From Cloacibacterium rupense (lineage in GTDB: Bacteria; Bacteroidota; Bacteroidia; Flavobacteriales; Weeksellaceae): a stretch of 64,000 bases of DNA. Location: assembly GCF_014645495.1 (NCBI RefSeq), contig NZ_BMLV01000006.1, positions 131,298 through 195,297 on the forward strand. The letters run 5' to 3'. This document shows, piece after piece, positions 17,245 to 25,739 of the stretch (positions within the stretch are counted from its first letter, which is position 1; each line of letters begins with the position of its first letter). Position numbers and translations under genes: made by a program. The notes under the pieces are model-generated. The model ran no database searches and was not told the origin of the DNA. It saw only the letters and a list, made by a program, of their open reading frames with translations.

Positions 17245-17857
17245 AACCTAAAAGGTCTTTTAATAGTAATGTTAAGTTAATTGTAAGTTCTTTATAATGA
17301 TTTTCATAAAACTCATCTGTATGATTTCCAGATAGTTCTTGGTATAAATTCATACCTTGTTTAGAATAAAAAACAGTACCTATGATTACGGAATGTAGAA
17401 AAAACAAATCAGGCTTTTTGGTAAAAACACCATTTTCAAAACCTTCTTCCAAAATTCTCTGATATATCTTAATATAACCAATTTTAGACGTTCTCAGAAA
17501 ACTAAGAATCTGCTCATTTCCTACACTTTCTGTAGTATGCACAGATTGTAAGATGGTATAAAACTCTGGTAATGTTTTTACTCTTTTGATATAATTTTCT
17601 ATTATTCTGATAAGTTTTTCCCATTCATTAATCTCTTTATTTTCTAAAATTTCTGTGGCATAAGACTGTCCTTCTTTCATTCTTACTTTAAAAATTTCTT
17701 CGAAAAGCTTTTCTTTTGAACCGAAATAATAAGAAATCATAGATACATTTACCCCAGCACTTTTAGCAATATCTCTAGTAGAAGTGGCATCAAAGCCTTT
17801 TTCTGCAAAGAGTTTCTCAGCAGTAAAAAGAATTTTTTGATTTGTAGAATGTTCCAA
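17228..17857 (-). CDS. TetR/AcrR-family repressor of the efflux operon
   Basis: A 209-residue regulator with the typical N-terminal helix-turn-helix (residues about 5-50; motifs AEKGFDATSTRDIA and VSMISYYFGSKEKL) and a variable helical ligand-binding domain. It is first in the operon, overlapping tolC by 17 bp. A palindrome overlapping the -33 box of its promoter (17898-17917) is the obvious operator, so autorepression and ligand-induced expression of the pump are expected. Confidence 0.95.
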   Translation of the reverse strand: MEHSTNQKILFTAEKLFAEKGFDATSTRDIAKSAGVNVSMISYYFGSKEKLFEEIFKVRMKEGQSYATEILENKEINEWEKLIRIIENYIKRVKTLPEFYTILQSVHTTESVGNEQILSFLRTSKIGYIKIYQRILEEGFENGVFTKKPDLFFLHSVIIGTVFYSKQGMNLYQELSGNHTDEFYENHYKELTINLTLLLKDLLGYEQKN

Positions 17858-17877
17858 TGTCTTGTTTTTTTATAGGG

Positions 17878-17908
17878 CAAAATTAAACATATATTTAAAT
17901 CAATCAAA
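17878..17908 (-). promoter_or_regulatory. tetR operon promoter, -33 TTTG and -7 TAATTTTG
   Basis: On the minus strand TTTG (17905-17908) is separated by 19 bp from TAATTTTG (17878-17885), 20 bp upstream of the tetR ATG. This is close to an ideal Bacteroidetes primary-sigma promoter. Confidence 0.75.
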
Positions 17909-17917
17909 CGATTGATT
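17898..17917. promoter_or_regulatory. TetR operator palindrome
   Basis: AATCAATC and GATTGATT are perfect 8-bp arms around AAAC. The site covers the -33 box of the tetR promoter and lies about 30 bp upstream of the -33 region of the divergent peptide gene. Both promoters could respond to the regulator. Confidence 0.75.
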
Positions 17918-17946
17918 GATATATTGCAACTATCAATAATAATATG

Positions 17947-17977
17947 TTTTGTCTATTGGTTAATTTTGTTACCTTTG
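17947..17977 (+). promoter_or_regulatory. promoter of the Cys/Lys peptide gene
   Basis: TTTTG (17947-17951) and TACCTTTG (17970-17977) are separated by 18 bp, a near-consensus promoter. The ATG follows 20 bp after the -7 box. Confidence 0.7.
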
Positions 17978-17997
17978 AAAAACTTAAATTAATTAAA

Positions 17998-18222
17998 ATG
18001 AGAAATTTAATTATTGCTGTTGCAATCTCTGCCTTTTCACTAAGTTTTGCTCAGGAAACTGCTAAAAAATCTTGTTGCTCAGACAAAGCAAAAAAAGAAT
18101 GCACTACAAAAAACAAGAAAACTTGTGCTGATAAAGATAAAAAAGCTTGTGCTGACAAAGACAAGAAAGCCTGCAATAGCAAAAACAAAAAAGCTTGTTG
18201 CGCCACTAAAAAAGCAGCTTAA
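17998..18222 (+). CDS. secreted Cys/Lys-repeat peptide, putative metal binder
   Basis: A 74-residue exported peptide. The signal peptide ends at SLSFAQ, leaving about 53 residues made almost wholly of Lys, Cys, Asp and Ala. A repeat of about eight residues (KKACADKD with variants) runs through the mature part, encoded by near-identical 24-bp DNA units, and there is a CC pair near each end. Cysteine spacing and charge suggest metal or redox binding, as in other small Flavobacteriia peptides, but no family was recognised. An ATG-like alternative start at 17944 precedes the promoter's -7 box and is rejected. It is divergent from the TetR efflux operon and may share its operator. Confidence 0.75.
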   Translation: MRNLIIAVAISAFSLSFAQETAKKSCCSDKAKKECTTKNKKTCADKDKKACADKDKKACNSKNKKACCATKKAA

Positions 18223-18227
18223 AAACT

Positions 18228-18253
18228 AAAAACACCGAAATTTCGGTGTTTTT
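18228..18253. terminator. bidirectional terminator, peptide gene / holB
   Basis: Perfect arms AAAAACACCGAAA and TTTCGGTGTTTTT abut the holB stop codon at 18254 and follow the peptide stop codon by 5 bp. Confidence 0.9.
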
Positions 18254-19372
18254 TTATGCGCTTCTGTGGATATATCTTGTGAGTTTTATGCCTAAATCTG
18301 TCCAGACTATTTTGGCATTGGCGTTTCTATAAAGATGAAGATCTGCCGTAGAAATTTCTTCTAAAATATCTACAATATTTGCTCCGTGAATAAAATTGGC
18401 AAAAGCTTCCCAATTGAATCCGTTTTTATTTATTTTTTTATAAACCAAATTATTGGCATCATAATTTTGAAGCAAAGCCAATCTGAACATTTCTGAACAA
18501 AAATCTAGAAAACTCTTCTGCTTTTCTCTGTTCCAAGAAGAAATGTTTCTTCCCCAAAAAACGATATTTTTGAGAACTTCTGGTTTCTTTTTGGCCATGA
18601 AAGCGTTTCTTACCCAATCTATAAAAAGACTTTCGAATTCATCTGAAGTTTCATTAGAGCTCAACATTTGCAATGCCGTATTGTAATTCCCTTGTGACTG
18701 GTGAATGACTTCGCGTAATTTTTCGTCAGAAATTTCAAATTTATTTTGGATGGTTACAGATAAACTATCATCATCTATTCTAGGAACTTCTACAGCTTGA
18801 CATCTAGACAAAATGGTAGGTAAAATAGTATCAATTTTTTCAGCTAAAAGAAGAATAATGGTCTTTTTAGGCGGCTCTTCTAAGAATTTTAAAAATTTAT
18901 TGGCTGCCGTTACATTCATCTTATCTACTCTCCAAATAATGAGTATTTTAGTTCCTCCTTCAAAACTTTTTAATGCAAATTTTTGATTCAATGCGTCTAC
19001 TTCATCAGCAGAAATAAGGAATTGCTTGTTTTGAGCGTCTAAAATTTCATTCCAATCATTAATGGAAGCATATGGATTTTCTAAAATCATTTTCCTAAAA
19101 TCCTCAAAAAGTCTTTGGCTGAGAGAATTGTTTTTTTCTGTAAAAACAGGGAAACTAAAATGTAAATCAAGATGATTGAGATGCTCTACCTTTTGGGAAG
19201 CATTTTCGTTTTCTCTTTTCAAGATTTCTTTTGCATAAGCTAATGCCAATGGTAAAACGCCATAGCCTTCCTCACCTATAAAAAGTTGAGCATGGCTTAC
19301 ACGTTCATTATTGATAGCGTCTTTCAGAGTTGCTATTATTTTTTTTTGACCTACAATATCTTCCCAATTCAT
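18254..19372 (-). CDS. holB: DNA polymerase III delta-prime subunit
   Basis: A 372-residue clamp-loader AAA+ protein. The Walker A region (FIGEEGYGVLPLA) lacks the GKT lysine, as expected for the non-hydrolysing delta-prime subunit. The sensor-like segment AANKFLKFLEEPP and the SRC motif (ILSRCQAVEVP) are conserved. It loads the sliding clamp at replication forks with the tau/gamma and delta subunits. A -7 box (19378-19385) ends 5 bp before the ATG, so the mRNA is probably leaderless. Confidence 0.92.
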   Translation of the reverse strand: MNWEDIVGQKKIIATLKDAINNERVSHAQLFIGEEGYGVLPLALAYAKEILKRENENASQKVEHLNHLDLHFSFPVFTEKNNSLSQRLFEDFRKMILENPYASINDWNEILDAQNKQFLISADEVDALNQKFALKSFEGGTKILIIWRVDKMNVTAANKFLKFLEEPPKKTIILLLAEKIDTILPTILSRCQAVEVPRIDDDSLSVTIQNKFEISDEKLREVIHQSQGNYNTALQMLSSNETSDEFESLFIDWVRNAFMAKKKPEVLKNIVFWGRNISSWNREKQKSFLDFCSEMFRLALLQNYDANNLVYKKINKNGFNWEAFANFIHGANIVDILEEISTADLHLYRNANAKIVWTDLGIKLTRYIHRSA

Positions 19373-19377
19373 AATTT

Positions 19378-19385
19378 CAAAGATA
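19378..19385 (-). promoter_or_regulatory. holB -7 box TATCTTTG
   Basis: An exact TAnnTTTG match on the minus strand is separated from the holB ATG (19372) by only 5 bp, implying a leader of nearly zero length. Confidence 0.6.
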
Positions 19386-19538
19386 CGGTTTAGAAATAAA
19401 AGTTCAAAAAAAGATGTTTAAAAAGTAATTTAATAGATATTTAAGCTTTTTTAATCGACATTTAACGCTTTTTAATAGAAAAATCACTTTCACGTTTCAT
19501 TAATAATTAAGATATTTGCGCATTAATATTTATACATA

Positions 19539-20813
19539 ATGAGAAAAAGATTTTTTCTTTTACCTTTTATAGCACTAGGATTCGGATTAAAAGCTCAAAG
19601 CATCGGAAATTCACCATACGCAACATTTGGAATAGGAGAAGTAAAGTACGATAATTCTGTAGAAACCAGTGCCATGGGAGGAATAAACACTGCCTATATT
19701 TGGGATTTCAACAATAGCTTTAATTTTAAAAACCCTGCAGCTAATGCCAATCTAGAACTTACCTCTTTGAGAGTTCAAGCAAACAATGAAAATCAGTTCT
19801 TCAAGACAGATTACAATAATATGGATGTGACTAAACATTCATCTTATTTATCTAATATTTCGATAGCTTTTCCGATTTCTAAAAAATTAAAATTTGGTTT
19901 TGGCTATCAACCTTATAGCTCTAAAAGATATGATATTCTTACCAAACAAGAATTACCAGACGGAACTTTTAAAGGAAATCATTTCCACGGAGAAGGTACA
20001 CTTAGCACAATACAAGCCGCTTTCGGATATAATATCTCACCTAGTTTTGCAATAGGACTTAGAAGTAATTTTTACTTCGGAACTTTATCAGACATAGAAG
20101 AATTAGCCTATTCTAATGCTATATTAATCAATGGGTTTGATACGTCCACAAAAATCAAGAGTTTCAATTTTACATTAGGTTCTACCTACCAAAAGAAACT
20201 TAAAAATGATAGAAAACTAACCTTAGGAGCTACTTATACTTTTGGTACAACAGGAGACTTAGAAACAACTTTTGTAAACAGCACCTATTACTACGCTGGA
20301 GACCAAAAAGACAATTACACAGAATTGCAGAAAAAAACCAGTAAAGATAAAAACCTAATTCCTGTAGAGGCATCATTAGGTATTGGCTATGGTCATGATG
20401 CTAAATGGTTTGTTTCTACCCAGCTAGATTATAAAAAAGGAAGTACTACAAATTTTCTAGGAACCCCTTTTGTTTATGAGGATTCTTACAGATTTTCAGC
20501 AGGAGGTTGGTATTTGCCAAATTACAATGATTTTAGAAACTATCTTAATAGAGTAGTATATAGATATGGTGTATTTTATGAAAAAGGAAATCTAAACCTC
20601 AACGGAAAAGATATCAATCAATATGGAATTACTCTAGGAGCTACTCTGCCATTCCAAAAATCTAATGTAGTGAATATGAGTGGTGTAGATTTAGGCATAG
20701 AATTAGGCAGAAAAGGAACATTACAAAATAATTTAATTCAACAAAATTTTGTTAATTTTAAAATCGGAATTAATTTCTCTGACAAATGGTTCAGAAAAAA
20801 TGAATACTTCTAA
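19539..20813 (+). CDS. outer-membrane beta-barrel protein of unknown role
   Basis: A 424-residue protein with a signal peptide (cleavage near GLKAQS). Alternating hydrophobic/aromatic strands such as LKFGFGYQPYSS, KLTLGATYTFG and YGITLGATLPF, plus a final strand ending near an aromatic residue, indicate an outer-membrane barrel of about a dozen strands, resembling the PorV/FadL-like barrels of Bacteroidetes. Its stop codon overlaps the start of lptC (TAATG), so its job may be linked to envelope biogenesis. A specific function is not assigned. Confidence 0.8.
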   Translation: MRKRFFLLPFIALGFGLKAQSIGNSPYATFGIGEVKYDNSVETSAMGGINTAYIWDFNNSFNFKNPAANANLELTSLRVQANNENQFFKTDYNNMDVTKHSSYLSNISIAFPISKKLKFGFGYQPYSSKRYDILTKQELPDGTFKGNHFHGEGTLSTIQAAFGYNISPSFAIGLRSNFYFGTLSDIEELAYSNAILINGFDTSTKIKSFNFTLGSTYQKKLKNDRKLTLGATYTFGTTGDLETTFVNSTYYYAGDQKDNYTELQKKTSKDKNLIPVEASLGIGYGHDAKWFVSTQLDYKKGSTTNFLGTPFVYEDSYRFSAGGWYLPNYNDFRNYLNRVVYRYGVFYEKGNLNLNGKDINQYGITLGATLPFQKSNVVNMSGVDLGIELGRKGTLQNNLIQQNFVNFKIGINFSDKWFRKNEYF

Positions 20814-21406
20814 TGTTTAAAAGTAAGACAAATAAAATTTACAAAAATATAGTCGCCTTATTAGGTTTGGCTATATTTTTTTCTTTGACCTCTTGCGAGG
20901 AAGACCTTACCAAGGCTGACCAAAACAAGAAAAAAAACTTTCCTTCTAGAATTATCTACAATGCTAATATTACCAAAAGAGATTCTGGCATGGTAAAAGT
21001 AAGATTTAAAGCACCACTGCTAGAAGAATATGAATTTATAGACACCCCATATGTAGAAGTAAGAAAGGGGCTTTATCTAGAATTTTACGACTCTAAAAAA
21101 CCAAAAGTACCTGGTAAGCTTTGGGCTAAATATGCTAAAATCATAGAAAAAAAACAATTTTACGAAGCCAAAGGAAACGTAAAAGTAATTAACAACGAAG
21201 GGCAAACTTTTGTAATGCAATCTATCTACTGGGACAAAGCCAACCGTAAAATGTACACCAAAGATACCGTTTTTATAACAGACAAAGACGGTTCTATTTT
21301 TGTAGCAGCCAACGGAATGAAAGCAAAAGACGACTTCTCTGAATATGTTTTTTATAACAATTCTGGAGATTTCAATGTAAAGAAAATGCCCGAGGTAAAA
21401 AAATGA
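20813..21406 (+). CDS. lptC: LPS export lipoprotein LptC
   Basis: A 197-residue protein with a lipoprotein signal (LTSC, Cys near 28) followed by an LptC-type beta-jellyroll region containing MVKVRFKAPLLEEYEF, LWAKYAKIIEKK and YEAKGNVKVINNEGQ. In Bacteroidetes LptC is often a lipoprotein; it passes LPS from the inner-membrane transporter to LptA. It overlaps the barrel-protein gene by 1 bp and anmK by 4 bp, so these three genes form one operon. Confidence 0.88.
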   Translation: MFKSKTNKIYKNIVALLGLAIFFSLTSCEEDLTKADQNKKKNFPSRIIYNANITKRDSGMVKVRFKAPLLEEYEFIDTPYVEVRKGLYLEFYDSKKPKVPGKLWAKYAKIIEKKQFYEAKGNVKVINNEGQTFVMQSIYWDKANRKMYTKDTVFITDKDGSIFVAANGMKAKDDFSEYVFYNNSGDFNVKKMPEVKK

Positions 21407-22455
21407 CGAAAAATTCCTATTTTGCAATTGGTTTAATGTCTGGAACCAGCCTAGATGGTTTAGACATTTGCTATGCAAAATTTGAAAAAAACAACCATTG
21501 GTCCTTCGAAATTTTACATGCCGAAACAATACCATACCCTAAAACCTGGGAAGAAGAACTAAAAAACGCCATCCATATTTCTGCGGAGGAAATAACTGAA
21601 CTTCATAGCAATTATGGTTTTTACTTAGGCGAAAAAGTAAATGAATTTATTACAAAATACCAAATAAAAAATCTAGATTTAATTGCGTCTCACGGGCATA
21701 CTGTTTTTCATCAACCAAAGAAAAAATTCACATTACAAATTGGCGACGGGAGAGCCATAAAATGGCTGACTAAAGCCCCTGTAATCTATGATTTCCGTGT
21801 ACAAGACGTTTTAATGGGTGGCAATGGAGCTCCGCTAGTACCCATTGGTGATGAATTGCTTTTTCACCAATTTGATGCTTGCCTTAACCTAGGAGGATTT
21901 TCTAATATTTCACTGAAAATAAATAACCAAAGAATTGCTTTTGACATTTGCCCAGTCAACATTGTTTTGAATAGTTTGGCTCAAAAAATAGGAATGAATT
22001 ATGACGAAGATGGCAAAATTGCTAGACTCGGAAAAATAGATTCTGAATTGCTGAATCAATTAAATAATTTGAGTTTCTACCAACAATCTTTTCCGAAATC
22101 TCTAGGAATAGAATGGGTTTTAGAAAACGTAACAAGTAAACTTACCAAGCAAAGTACCGAAGATTTATTAGCCACTTTTACAGAACATAGTGCTATACAA
22201 ATCGCCAATACCCTCAATCAATTCCAACTTAAAAATGTATTGATTACTGGCGGTGGAGCCTATCATACTTATTTAATTGAAAAAATAAAATCCAAAACTT
22301 CCACCGAAATCATCATTCCAGAAAAATCAATTATTGATTACAAAGAAGCCCTTATTTTTGCTTTAATGGGTGTACTAAGACTGAATAACGAAATTAATGT
22401 ACTCGCTTCTGCTACAGGAAGTTCAGAAAACCATAGTTCAGGAATTATAGCATAA
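21403..22455 (+). CDS. anmK: anhydro-N-acetylmuramic acid kinase
   Basis: A 350-residue sugar kinase that converts 1,6-anhydroMurNAc released by cell-wall turnover to MurNAc-6-phosphate. The phosphate-1 motif IGLMSGTSLDGLD is at the N-terminus, FTLQIGDGRAI and DFRVQDVLMGGNGAPLVP are in the middle, and ITGGGAYHTYL marks the C-terminal ATPase-fold motif. ATGA overlap with lptC shows translational coupling. Confidence 0.95.
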   Translation: MTKNSYFAIGLMSGTSLDGLDICYAKFEKNNHWSFEILHAETIPYPKTWEEELKNAIHISAEEITELHSNYGFYLGEKVNEFITKYQIKNLDLIASHGHTVFHQPKKKFTLQIGDGRAIKWLTKAPVIYDFRVQDVLMGGNGAPLVPIGDELLFHQFDACLNLGGFSNISLKINNQRIAFDICPVNIVLNSLAQKIGMNYDEDGKIARLGKIDSELLNQLNNLSFYQQSFPKSLGIEWVLENVTSKLTKQSTEDLLATFTEHSAIQIANTLNQFQLKNVLITGGGAYHTYLIEKIKSKTSTEIIIPEKSIIDYKEALIFALMGVLRLNNEINVLASATGSSENHSSGIIA

Positions 22456-22458
22456 AAA

Positions 22459-22483
22459 AAGTTTCGGAAAATACCCGAAACTT
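22459..22483 (+). terminator. terminator after anmK
   Basis: Arms AAGTTTCGG and CCGAAACTT enclose a 7-nt loop just after the anmK stop codon, followed by a T-rich stretch. Confidence 0.75.
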
Positions 22484-22533
22484 ATAGTTTTTACTTTATA
22501 TTTTTTTACTTCTTACTTTGTACTTTATACATT

Positions 22534-22923
22534 TTATAGTTGCTCAATCTTATCTGTCAAAGCATTGATGAAATTTTGCAGTGGTTTTTCTACCATCATT
22601 TTGATAAAAGGATTAAAATTACCATCAAAAAGCAACTGAACTTCGGTTTTGTCCTCACTGATAGGATTGATATTTCCGGTAAGAGAAAAATCTAATGAAG
22701 AGCTAGCTGATTTCAAAACTACTTTCTTATCTTCTTCTAATTCTGCTATTTTAAGAGCTACTTCTGGCATCCCTTTTAGCCCGAATTTAAAACCATCTTC
22801 TCTGTGCTCAAAACTAGTCAAACTATCTGGCATAAGGTTTTTATAGTCTTCTGGCTTTTTAAGCATTTCAAAAAGTTCTTTCGAAGATTTATTTACCATT
22901 ATTTTTCTTCCTTCTAAATTCAT
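22534..22923 (-). CDS. SRPBCC-family (START-like) protein
   Basis: A 129-residue protein matching the size and pattern of polyketide-cyclase/START-like folds: an N-terminal strand-helix segment (KSSKELFEMLKKPEDYKNLMP), a run of antiparallel strands, and a long C-terminal helix (FIKMMVEKPLQNFINALTDKI). Such proteins bind lipids or hydrophobic ligands; the ligand is unknown. It is divergent from the Nudix gene with only 35 bp between starts. Confidence 0.82.
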   Translation of the reverse strand: MNLEGRKIMVNKSSKELFEMLKKPEDYKNLMPDSLTSFEHREDGFKFGLKGMPEVALKIAELEEDKKVVLKSASSSLDFSLTGNINPISEDKTEVQLLFDGNFNPFIKMMVEKPLQNFINALTDKIEQL

Positions 22924-22929
22924 TTTTTA

Positions 22930-22937
22930 TATTTTTG
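22930..22937 (+). promoter_or_regulatory. -7 box TATTTTTG of the Nudix gene
   Basis: An exact TAnnTTTG match lies 21 bp upstream of the ATG at 22959, in the short divergent gap. Confidence 0.55.
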
Positions 22938-22958
22938 TAAAAATTAATTGTCCTACAA

Positions 22959-23570
22959 ATGTATAAAGTTTTTGTCAACGAAAAAAAATTAAGCATCAAT
23001 AATTCTCCAACAACTGTTGAGAAGAACATAGTATATGATGGACTTACCAGCCTTGAAATTGCTTTAGATTTGCTAGAAAACACCTCTACACCAGAAATAA
23101 ATGTGTATGGAGAAAACCCTACAGAAATCTGGCAAGAATTTTCTTCACTTTTTAAAGTGATTGAAGCTGCAGGTGGAATTGTACTAAACAAAGAAAAAAA
23201 AATTCTCTTCATTTACCGTTTGGGGAGATGGGATTTACCAAAAGGTAAATTAGAACCCAACGAAAAACTAAACGAAGCAGCACTAAGAGAAGTAGAAGAA
23301 GAAACAGCTCTAAAAGAACTAGAAATAGAAAAATTCATAAATACTACCTACCATATTTACAAAGAAAAAAGAGACGGCAAAGAGCTTAAAATACTCAAAA
23401 CAACTCATTGGTTTAAAATGAATTACACAGGAATAGAAACCCCTAAACCACAAATAGAAGAAGGCATAACTAAAGTGGATTGGAAAACGATATTAGAAAT
23501 AGAAAATGATGTTTTCCCCAATACTTTTCAGAACATCAAATTAATTTTGAAAGAAACTTTAGACTTTTAA
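22959..23570 (+). CDS. Nudix hydrolase with N-terminal extension
   Basis: A 203-residue protein. The Nudix box is intact, running from GKLEPNEKLNEAALRE to EVEEETAL (with Ala in place of the usual Gly). It is preceded by the usual catalytic-domain start GGIVLNKEKKILFIYRL and DLPKGK. The first 65 or so residues form a separate small domain. Substrates of this subfamily are nucleoside diphosphates linked to another moiety; the specific one is not evident. Confidence 0.9.
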   Translation: MYKVFVNEKKLSINNSPTTVEKNIVYDGLTSLEIALDLLENTSTPEINVYGENPTEIWQEFSSLFKVIEAAGGIVLNKEKKILFIYRLGRWDLPKGKLEPNEKLNEAALREVEEETALKELEIEKFINTTYHIYKEKRDGKELKILKTTHWFKMNYTGIETPKPQIEEGITKVDWKTILEIENDVFPNTFQNIKLILKETLDF

Positions 23571-23601
23571 AAAAGAGGATTTTAATATAAAATATAAAGA
23601 C

Positions 23602-23631
23602 AAAACTTCATCTATTCTTGGATGAAGTTTT
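23602..23631 (+). terminator. terminator after the Nudix gene
   Basis: AAAACTTCATC and GATGAAGTTTT form an 11-bp stem around a short loop, followed by T residues. Confidence 0.88.
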
Positions 23632-23713
23632 TTGTTTTAAAAAAAAATTAAATAAATATTTGGATGAATTGAATTATTTTATAATTTTATCTAAACACTA
23701 AAACCTCTTGAAT

Positions 23714-24142
23714 ATGAGAACAATAAAGCACATCCTTGATAGAAAATCTAGGAATCTGGCTACTATAGATGCCAATGAAACTGTTTTTAATGCACTAAAA
23801 ATGATGGCAGAAAAAAACATAGGTTCTATAATTGTAATGAACGGTGACCAATATTTGGGAATAATTACCGAAAGAAATTACGCCAGACAAATTGTTTTGC
23901 AAGACCGAAAATCTAAAGATGTTTTGGTAAAAGAAATTATGAGAACAGACCTTCCTAAATTTTCAGAAGCTGATAGAATAGAAAAATGTATGGAAATTAT
24001 GTCTCAGTTAAACATCAGATACATCCCCGTATTAGAAAACGATAAATTGGTAGGATTGATTTCTATGAAAGATATTTTAGACGAAATTCTATTGCACCAA
24101 AAAGAAGTTATAGAAAATCTCACTAACTACATTTCTAATTAA
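23714..24142 (+). CDS. CBS-domain protein
   Basis: A 142-residue stand-alone CBS-pair (Bateman) protein. The two repeats share the pattern ALKMMAEKNIGSIIVMNGDQYLGI and CMEIMSQLNIRYIPVLENDKLVGL. Such proteins sense adenylates or related nucleotides and act on partner proteins. A TTG start at 23708 is possible, but the ATG at 23714 is preferred. Confidence 0.9.
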   Translation: MRTIKHILDRKSRNLATIDANETVFNALKMMAEKNIGSIIVMNGDQYLGIITERNYARQIVLQDRKSKDVLVKEIMRTDLPKFSEADRIEKCMEIMSQLNIRYIPVLENDKLVGLISMKDILDEILLHQKEVIENLTNYISN

Positions 24143-24151
24143 ATAATTATG

Positions 24152-24174
24152 AACCTTCAATTGTTTTGGAGGTT
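24152..24174 (+). terminator. weak terminator after the CBS gene
   Basis: AACCTTC and GGAGGTT form a 7-bp stem with one G-T pair around a 9-nt loop, followed by a T-rich run. Confidence 0.55.
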
Positions 24175-24300
24175 TACTTTTTTATAGGTTTTAGCAGAAT
24201 AATAATTATCAAAATCAAAAAAAATAACGCCTATTTTTCATTATATAAAACCATAAACAATCAATATTAATTAAAATTAGTAAAATACACACCTATAAAT

Positions 24301-24312
24301 TGACAAATCTCA
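24301..24312. promoter_or_regulatory. FNR-like half-palindrome upstream of the CoA hydrolase
   Basis: TGACAAATCTCA differs by one base from the TGACAAATATCA found upstream of ppdK and the FAD oxidoreductase. Its centre is about 43 bp upstream of the transcription start predicted from the -7 box at 24337-24344, a typical class II activator distance. Confidence 0.4.
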
Positions 24313-24336
24313 TTTTAAAAATCATTTTAATTAATG

Positions 24337-24344
24337 TATTTTTG
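24337..24344 (+). promoter_or_regulatory. -7 box TATTTTTG of the CoA hydrolase/transferase gene
   Basis: An exact TAnnTTTG match lies 41 bp upstream of the ATG at 24386. Confidence 0.55.
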
Positions 24345-24385
24345 TAAACAAGTAAAAATAGAAAAGTTAACCAAAAAACATTCAC

Positions 24386-25672
24386 ATGATGTACAATTAT
24401 GTTTCTGCAGAAGAAGCTTTATCAATCATAAAAAGTAACGACAGAGTTTTTCTACACGGCAGTGCCTGTACTCCCAATTACCTGATTACAGAATTGGCGA
24501 AACAATCTGGTAGATTAAGAGATGTAGAAATAGTTTCTATAACAGTGCAAGGTGAAATAGAAATTGCAAAACCTCAATACAAAGATAGTTTTTATATCAA
24601 TTCTCTTTTTGTTTCTACCCCTGTAAGAGAAGCCGTAAACAGTGATAGAGGAGATTATGTGCCAGTTTTTTTAAGTGAAATTCCTTTGCTTTTTAAGAAA
24701 AATATCCTTCCGCTAGATGTTGCCATTGTACAAGTTTCGCCACCAGATCAGCACGGTTATTGCTCACTAGGAACTTCTATAGATGTAGCCAGAAGTGCAG
24801 TAGATAACGCCAAAATGGTCATTGCACAGGTAAACCCTAAAATGCCCAGAACTTTTGGAGATTCTATGATACATGTAGAAAGAATCACCAAAATGGTTCT
24901 ACACGAAACCGACCTTCTTACCATAGATTATAGTGCTAAAGTAACAGAAGACGAAACCAAAATCGGACAATACATTGCTGGCCTTATAGATGATCAATCT
25001 ACATTACAAATGGGCGTAGGAACCATTCCTGATGCGGTTCTTAGCTCACTACATAATCACAAAAATCTAGGAATACATACCGAAATGATTTCAGACGGTG
25101 CTGTCGATTTAATTGCCAAAGATATCATCAACAATAAATTCAAAGGCATTAATAACAATAAGACCATTACTGCTTTTTCTTTCGGGACTAAAAAATTGTA
25201 TGACTATATAGACAACAATCCTTCTTTTGCGTTTATGGATGTTTCTTATGTAAACAACCCTATAATTATTGCTCAAAATAAAAATCTTATCGCCATCAAT
25301 TCTGCCATAGAAGTAGATTTAACCGGACAAGTCTGTGCAGATTCTATAGGAACTTATCAATTTTCCGGCATTGGCGGTCAGATGGATTTCATAAGAGGAG
25401 CTGCACTATCTGAAGGCGGAAAACCAATCATTGCACTTACCTCTAGAACAAAAAAAGGAGTTCCTAGAATTGTGCCTTATCTAAAACAAGGAGCTGGTGT
25501 AGTCACAACCAGAGGTCATATTCATTACGTAGTAACAGAATATGGAGTAGCCTATCTCTATGGTAAAAACATGAGGCAAAGAGCTCTTGCCTTAATAGAA
25601 ATTGCTCATCCTGATGACAGAGAAATGCTAGATAAATTTTGCTACGAAAGATTCAAAGCGCATTATCATTAA
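24386..25672 (+). CDS. acetyl-CoA hydrolase/transferase family protein
   Basis: A 428-residue cytosolic enzyme of the Cat1/acetyl-CoA hydrolase family (CoA-transferase family I). Motifs include VSPPDQHGYCSLGTS, QMGVGTIPDAVL, the region HTEMISDGAVDL with the catalytic-type glutamate, and FSGIGGQMDFIRGA in the C-terminal domain. Typical reactions are acetyl-CoA hydrolysis or transfer of CoA between acetate, succinate or 4-hydroxybutyrate. It is monocistronic, with a terminator before the adjacent Crp/Fnr-type gene. A second Met two codons later is an equally possible start. Confidence 0.9.
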   Translation: MMYNYVSAEEALSIIKSNDRVFLHGSACTPNYLITELAKQSGRLRDVEIVSITVQGEIEIAKPQYKDSFYINSLFVSTPVREAVNSDRGDYVPVFLSEIPLLFKKNILPLDVAIVQVSPPDQHGYCSLGTSIDVARSAVDNAKMVIAQVNPKMPRTFGDSMIHVERITKMVLHETDLLTIDYSAKVTEDETKIGQYIAGLIDDQSTLQMGVGTIPDAVLSSLHNHKNLGIHTEMISDGAVDLIAKDIINNKFKGINNNKTITAFSFGTKKLYDYIDNNPSFAFMDVSYVNNPIIIAQNKNLIAINSAIEVDLTGQVCADSIGTYQFSGIGGQMDFIRGAALSEGGKPIIALTSRTKKGVPRIVPYLKQGAGVVTTRGHIHYVVTEYGVAYLYGKNMRQRALALIEIAHPDDREMLDKFCYERFKAHYH

Positions 25673-25679
25673 AAAATAG

Positions 25680-25707
25680 AAATCCTGAAATTAATTTTTC
25701 GGGATTT
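25680..25707 (+). terminator. terminator after the CoA hydrolase/transferase
   Basis: Arms AAATCCTGAAA and TTTCGGGATTT enclose a 6-nt loop, followed by T residues. Confidence 0.85.
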
Positions 25708-25739
25708 TTTTAATACTTTTAATGATGAAATTCAAAACC

